Assembly: GCA_963822145.1 (NCBI GenBank)
Contig: CAWGGG010000004.1
Location: 868,001-932,000 of the forward strand
DNA length: 64,000 nt
Direction of reading: 5' to 3'
DNA from: UBA5072 sp963822145
GTDB taxonomy: Bacteria; Bacteroidota; Bacteroidia; Bacteroidales; UBA10428
Part shown: positions 60,240 to 64,000 of the stretch, in pieces
Layout of the letters: each line of letters opens with the position of its first letter
Numbering within the stretch: the first letter of the stretch is position 1
Position numbers and translations under genes: made by a program
Notes under the pieces: generated by a model
Told to the model about the DNA's origin: nothing
What the model saw: only the letters and a program-made list of their open reading frames with translations
Databases searched by the model: none

Positions 60240-62597
60240 ATGAAAATCAGCGCTTTTCATATTCAGAACTATCGCTCCATCGTAAATTCAGGTGTTTGCT
60301 ACCTGTCTCCCGATAACATTACCGCGCTCATTGGTCAGAATGAATCCGGCAAAACTTCCGTACTGGAAGCGCTCAGGAGTTTTTATGAGGGACGGATCAC
60401 CGATGACGTGCTGCGCAGCGATCAGACCTTTCCGGAAATTATCTGTACCTTCATCTTTGAGGAAAACGAGAAAATTGAACAGATGATCAACCTTTCGGGT
60501 TTGCCCGCTGAATTGCAGGATCTGATTAAGGTTAAACGGGAAATATCTCTGAGCCGCAGGTGGATGAACTCACGCAAGAATAAGATAGTGATCGCAGAAC
60601 CAGATGTTCTTTCCTATTACGCATCACTTGAAAACAAAAGACTTGAAACCGACCTGCGCATTGCCCATTCGTTGCAGGACCTCATGAAACAAACCGAATT
60701 ATTGGCCAGAGAAATGGAAGCAGCCGAAAAAGCTGTAAATGAAGCACGTGAGGGATTCAATTCACGTCACATACGCCTCGAGCAGGCCAGACGTGCGGCT
60801 AACAAGTCCAGAAGGCCGGATGAGCAAATCACGGCACAACAGGAAGTTGAAACCATACAACTTCAGCTTCAGGAGGCTGAAACGGATCTTAAAAAAAGAC
60901 TCAACCGGGTGGAAAAAATTAAGACCGGATTGCAGGAAATGGCAGAAAAGCTGAATGTGTGTAAAATGTACCAGGATATTTCCGGCAAGGTTACGGCCAT
61001 TTCAGAGGAAGTAAAAACCAAGACAAATCTCCTCCACGAGGCAGAACATCAGCAAGAACTCTCTTCATCTGAAAAGGAAAGCCGGCTCCTCTCCAAACGA
61101 ATCAGCCAGCTTAAGGAGTCACATTCCGAGGCCATACAGGTATTGAAAGGTCACCTGCGTGAACTCGCCATCAGACGAATGATCTCGGACAGGGTTCTTG
61201 ACGGCAGGAACCTCAAGGAAGCTGAAAGTGAAGCGATCAGGGAATTTGAGATTGAAAGTGGACTGAGTACCGTTGAAGATATTGGTATACAGCTATTCAG
61301 GCATGTTCCTTTGTTTGAGTTCTTTGAGGATTTCAGCAGCCTGCTGCCCAATAAAATTGACCTGGAAGATCTTCTGAATGAAAATATCCATGCCGAAGGT
61401 TATAAGGCTGCCCGTAATTTTTTATGTGTGGCCGGACTCAATGCCGACTTTTTCAGGGAAAAGAATCACCGTATTCTCAAGCAAAAGATTGAGAACCTGA
61501 ACAGCGAGATTACCATTGATTTCCAGGATTACTGGCGACAGAACGTGGGCAAGAATGATAAGATCCGCATTAATTTTGAACTTGAACATTACGATTACAC
61601 TGTACCTGAAAAAAGTGGCAAGCCTTACCTGGAGTTCTGGATCAAGGATAAGCAGGAACGGCTCTACCCGAAACAGCGAAGCAGGGGAGTCCGTTGGTTC
61701 CTTTCATTTTACCTGGAACTCAAGGCCACTGCAAAAGAAAACTCCACTAACCGGATTATGCTCATCGATGAACCCGGTTTGAGCCTGCACGCCCGTGCCC
61801 AGGAGGATGTGCTGAAAGTCTTTGAAGACCTTAAAGAAAACCTGCAAATCGTATATTGTACGCATTCACCCAATTTGATCGACATACATAAACTTTACAG
61901 GATAATGGCCGTGCAACGGGCCAAGGACGCTGATGAAAAAAGCGAAACCATCGTACTGGACGCAAGGTGTTTACACGAAGCAACCTCGGATACCCTTTCA
62001 CCCATTTATGCCCTTATGGGTACCCGGTTGAACGACAGGCAGTTCATCTTTCCAAAGAATAACCTGATCGTGGAGGATGCTGTCACCTATTACTACCTTG
62101 ATGCTATCGCCAGGCTTTGCGGAATTGAGGGTCTGGTTCATTTAATACCGGCATCGGGACCTGAAAGTGTTCCTGTGATGGCCAATATCCTGTTTGGCTG
62201 GAAAATTGAATTCGGACTGCTGACCCTGGATAACCCGGCCAGCCGGCAGGTGACGGAAATCCTCAGCAATACCACATTCTTCAGGAGTAATGATGCTTCC
62301 GGACGTAAGATAAGAAGTTTTCAAGGGTTTCCAGGAATTGAGGACCTGTTCTCCACGATCGACTTCAAACGTTTCATATTGCAGCAGCGCATCGGCATAA
62401 CGGTGAGAAATTCAGAATTCATAGAATTCAACAAACTCTCCCGACTCATTCTGGCTACCGGCTTCTGTTCTAAAATTGAAAAGGAAAGCACTGTTTATGA
62501 AGATTTTGACGAAGAGACCCGACGGAATTTTGATAAGATGTTTTCCCTGATCAGGGACATGATGGAACCGGAACCCGCACTGCAAAAGACATCCTGA
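60240..62597 (+). CDS. OLD-like ATPase with coiled coil and C-terminal Toprim-like domain
   Basis: 785 residues. Walker A is LIGQNESGKTSVLEAL (GQNESGKTS at 32-40). A long coiled coil spans about 145-315 (EMEAAEKAVNEAREG, QLQEAETDLKKRLNRVEKIK). The ABC signature region is SRGVRWFLSFYLEL, Walker B RIMLIDEPGLSLHA at about 505-518 and the H-loop YCTHSPNLIDI at about 540-550. The last 180 residues have NNLIVEDAVTYYYLDAIARL and GLLTLDNPAS, resembling the Toprim Glu and Asp motifs of OLD nucleases. Class 1 OLD proteins act alone and are linked to phage exclusion or recombination; no UvrD-like partner follows, which suits class 1. Defence is inference. A Toprim Glu-Gly became Glu-Asp, so nuclease activity is uncertain. 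Confidence 0.75.
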   Translation: MKISAFHIQNYRSIVNSGVCYLSPDNITALIGQNESGKTSVLEALRSFYEGRITDDVLRSDQTFPEIICTFIFEENEKIEQMINLSGLPAELQDLIKVKREISLSRRWMNSRKNKIVIAEPDVLSYYASLENKRLETDLRIAHSLQDLMKQTELLAREMEAAEKAVNEAREGFNSRHIRLEQARRAANKSRRPDEQITAQQEVETIQLQLQEAETDLKKRLNRVEKIKTGLQEMAEKLNVCKMYQDISGKVTAISEEVKTKTNLLHEAEHQQELSSSEKESRLLSKRISQLKESHSEAIQVLKGHLRELAIRRMISDRVLDGRNLKEAESEAIREFEIESGLSTVEDIGIQLFRHVPLFEFFEDFSSLLPNKIDLEDLLNENIHAEGYKAARNFLCVAGLNADFFREKNHRILKQKIENLNSEITIDFQDYWRQNVGKNDKIRINFELEHYDYTVPEKSGKPYLEFWIKDKQERLYPKQRSRGVRWFLSFYLELKATAKENSTNRIMLIDEPGLSLHARAQEDVLKVFEDLKENLQIVYCTHSPNLIDIHKLYRIMAVQRAKDADEKSETIVLDARCLHEATSDTLSPIYALMGTRLNDRQFIFPKNNLIVEDAVTYYYLDAIARLCGIEGLVHLIPASGPESVPVMANILFGWKIEFGLLTLDNPASRQVTEILSNTTFFRSNDASGRKIRSFQGFPGIEDLFSTIDFKRFILQQRIGITVRNSEFIEFNKLSRLILATGFCSKIEKESTVYEDFDEETRRNFDKMFSLIRDMMEPEPALQKTS

Positions 62598-62684
62598 TTT
62601 CCACATATCGGTCTTCACCTTAAACATAGATTATTAGATACTTATAATCTATTGGATTGTAACTGCTTGTGTTTTGCAAATAAT

Positions 62685-62735
62685 TTTGACGAACATGCAA
62701 CTTTCTTTGACGAAAATACGTATATTTGTGACGAA
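62685..62735. promoter_or_regulatory. Three GACGAA repeats phased at 21 bp
   Basis: TTTGACGAA at 62685-62693 and 62706-62714, and TTTGTGACGAA at 62725-62735, place GACGAA at 62688, 62709 and 62730, exactly two helical turns apart. A perfect -7 box TATATTTG (62721-62728) lies between the second and third. Looks like a multi-site activator or repressor region for the downstream tiny ORF or a small RNA. Confidence 0.5.
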
Positions 62736-62766
62736 TGTAAGCTGAACCGGAAATTTATAACACGTC

Positions 62767-62859
62767 ATGGGTACTTTAATTCTTGTTCTCGTTCCTACCA
62801 TTTCCCTCTTCGTTCTGGGTTATCTTGTTGTGACCGCCCCGGAATACCGTGAACTTTAG
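62767..62859 (+). CDS. 30-residue single-helix membrane peptide
   Basis: Reading from the ATG at 62767: MGTLILVLVPTISLFVLGYL, then VVTAPEYREL, stop TAG at 62857-62859. One hydrophobic helix ends with a PE motif and a charged tail. It reminds me of KdpF-type peptides, but no kdpABC genes are present. It follows a TATATTTG box by 38 bases and phased GACGAA repeats, and its end overlaps the permease stop by four bases on the other strand. Coding status is uncertain because the ORF is so short. Confidence 0.35.
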   Translation: MGTLILVLVPTISLFVLGYLVVTAPEYREL

Positions 62860-64000
62860 TGTTTATTTTCATTCAGCCGGCTGTTCTTCCTGCTGAAAGT
62901 AAAATACACGATTAATCCAACCCCCAACCATATCAGAAACCGCATCCAATTGGTGTGGCCGAGCTTGGTCATCAGGAACAGGCAGCTCAGCAATCCCAGC
63001 ACTGGAATCAGGGACAATTCTTTTTTATAGCTCAACCAGGCAATTACCAGACTGACCAGGATAAAGATCAGCATCGGCAGCTTCTCAAAAAATCCTCCGA
63101 TAAGTGTCTTGTTTTCAGGAAAAGTGAAGAATTCCTGCCAATAATCATGATTGAATTGCACATTTATGAAAATTACTGCCAGTATCAGGACAGGCACCAG
63201 GAATTTGCCGTTCACATAAGGCACCACGAACCGGCTGTTAGGCTTGGAAGGGTTGTTCTGAAGAACCAGGATACCGCCACAAACCACCACAAAAGCAAAT
63301 AATGTGCCAATGCTGGTCAGATCAGTCACTTCCGTCAGGTTCATGAACAGGGCCGGCAGGGCCACTACAATACCGGTTACTATGGTGGCAAAGGACGGGG
63401 TTTTGTAGCGTGGATGAATCCTGGAAAAAGCTTTCGGGAGCAGGCCGTCGCGACTCATGCTCATCCAGATCCTGGGCTGGCCAAGCTGAAAAATCAATAA
63501 TACACCGGCCATGGCAATCAGAGCAGTGAATGCAATGATACCGCTGATCCAATCGAGCCCTGCTTCCTTGAAAACAAAGGCGAGCGGATCACCCACGGCC
63601 AGTTGGCGGTAATTGACCATTCCCGTCAACACCAGGGCTATCAGCACGTAAAGAACAGTACAAATGGTCAGGGCGTAAAAAATGGCGCGGGGAAGATCGC
63701 GCGAGGGATTTTTGCATTCTTCAGCAGTAGTGGAAATGGCATCAAAACCTATGAAGGCAAAAAAAACGGCTGACACCCCTTTCAGTACGCCGGCAATGCC
63801 TTCCGGAGCGAAAGGGCTCCAGTTCTCCGGATGCACATAAAATGATCCGGCAACAATCACCCCAAAGATCACCAGTAGTTTGATGGCTACCATGATGTTG
63901 TTCACTGTGCGGGATTCGCGTATGCCGATGAAAACGATATAGGTGATTATTGCAACGATCAGGAGGGCAGGGAGATCGGCGATCACCCGGATATTTCCCA
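62856..64000 (-). CDS. APC-family amino-acid permease, 5' end outside window
   Basis: The visible 381 codons are open to the window edge (reading GNIRVIADLPALLIV before the first internal GTG at 63986), so the start is outside. About ten hydrophobic helices are visible. FAFIGFDAISTTAEECKNPSRDLPRAI is the hallmark of the cationic/YfnA-type amino-acid transporters, followed by RIWMSMSRDGLLPKAFSRIHPRYKTP, the loop before helix eight. A proton-coupled inner-membrane amino-acid importer or exchanger is expected; substrate unknown. Ends KNSRLNENKH. No frame problem. Confidence 0.88.
   Translation of the reverse strand, partial: GNIRVIADLPALLIVAIITYIVFIGIRESRTVNNIMVAIKLLVIFGVIVAGSFYVHPENWSPFAPEGIAGVLKGVSAVFFAFIGFDAISTTAEECKNPSRDLPRAIFYALTICTVLYVLIALVLTGMVNYRQLAVGDPLAFVFKEAGLDWISGIIAFTALIAMAGVLLIFQLGQPRIWMSMSRDGLLPKAFSRIHPRYKTPSFATIVTGIVVALPALFMNLTEVTDLTSIGTLFAFVVVCGGILVLQNNPSKPNSRFVVPYVNGKFLVPVLILAVIFINVQFNHDYWQEFFTFPENKTLIGGFFEKLPMLIFILVSLVIAWLSYKKELSLIPVLGLLSCLFLMTKLGHTNWMRFLIWLGVGLIVYFTFSRKNSRLNENKH

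Noticed and set aside
62652..62852. 66-codon Cys-rich reading frame (possible zinc peptide)
   Set aside because: It starts with TTG, spans the phased GACGAA repeats, and overlaps a better 30-residue ORF; Cys spacing matches no known knuckle.
62767..62859. KdpF potassium-transport peptide
   Set aside because: Size and one-helix-plus-PE look similar, but there is no kdpA, kdpB or kdpC beside it.

Overview
The window looks like chromosomal DNA of a Bacteroidota (Bacteroidetes) bacterium, probably a free-living, low-oxygen relative of the Bacteroidales. Evidence: C-terminal secretion-sorting domains of the type IX system (28216-29592, 33459-35003), a SprB-like repeat joined to an OmpA domain (55808-57199), a fused ResB-CcsA haem protein (46599-49694), promoters of the TTTG-N19-TAnnTTTG type (best at 36568-36598), weak Shine-Dalgarno use, and a LexA-like/dinB/dnaE mutagenesis cassette. 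I saw no tRNA, rRNA, CRISPR array, transposase or integrase.

Layout. 0-8.9 kb: end of an aldo/keto reductase, a methyltransferase, a 1,418-residue double-headed acyl-CoA dehydratase activase, a CotH-like secreted protein, then an alpha-amylase-family gene and an HD-domain gene that both carry frameshifts. 8.97-15.1 kb: a nitric-oxide module, with quinol-type NO reductase (frameshifted) divergent from an NsrR-like Rrf2 regulator, a PepSY membrane protein, a DUF438/haemerythrin/PAS protein and a DUF1858-DUF2249 protein. 15.1-23 kb: sugar and peptide metabolism (TIM-barrel isomerase, aldo/keto reductase, M29 and M81 peptidases, cold-shock protein, GH130 enzyme). 23-28 kb: a probable envelope-stress set (Omp85-like protein, tiny membrane proteins, lipoprotein, UspA) in which three transcription units share one helically phased promoter motif. 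28-35 kb: type IX-secreted M64 peptidase, small exported proteins, a frameshifted AraC-TPR regulator and a tandem-repeat secreted protein flanked by direct repeats.

35-44.5 kb: mnmE, sucD with a DUF2378 partner, a nuclease-family protein lacking its catalytic histidine, and an SOS-like mutagenesis cassette (S24 repressor, dinB, an untracked 59-residue ORF, short dnaE). Most gaps here carry their own 7-9 nt microsatellite. 44.6-54 kb: msrA lipoprotein, ResB-CcsA, Memo-AMMECR1 fusion, PlsC, second cold-shock protein, lipid kinase. 54-64 kb: XRE regulator, pyrD, OmpA/SprB-type protein, repeat/propeller protein, SpoIIE-type phosphatase, an OLD-like ATPase-Toprim protein, and an amino-acid permease cut by the window edge.

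The signals most worth a second look are: (1) eight frameshifts in four genes, all of the same sign (one extra base) and all in two short zones; (2) the triple-copy 21-bp phased promoter motif at 23-27.4 kb; (3) the mutagenesis cassette with its unnamed small ORF, paired operators and microsatellite spacers; and (4) the NO-response module. All family names come from motif recognition by eye; no database search was run.
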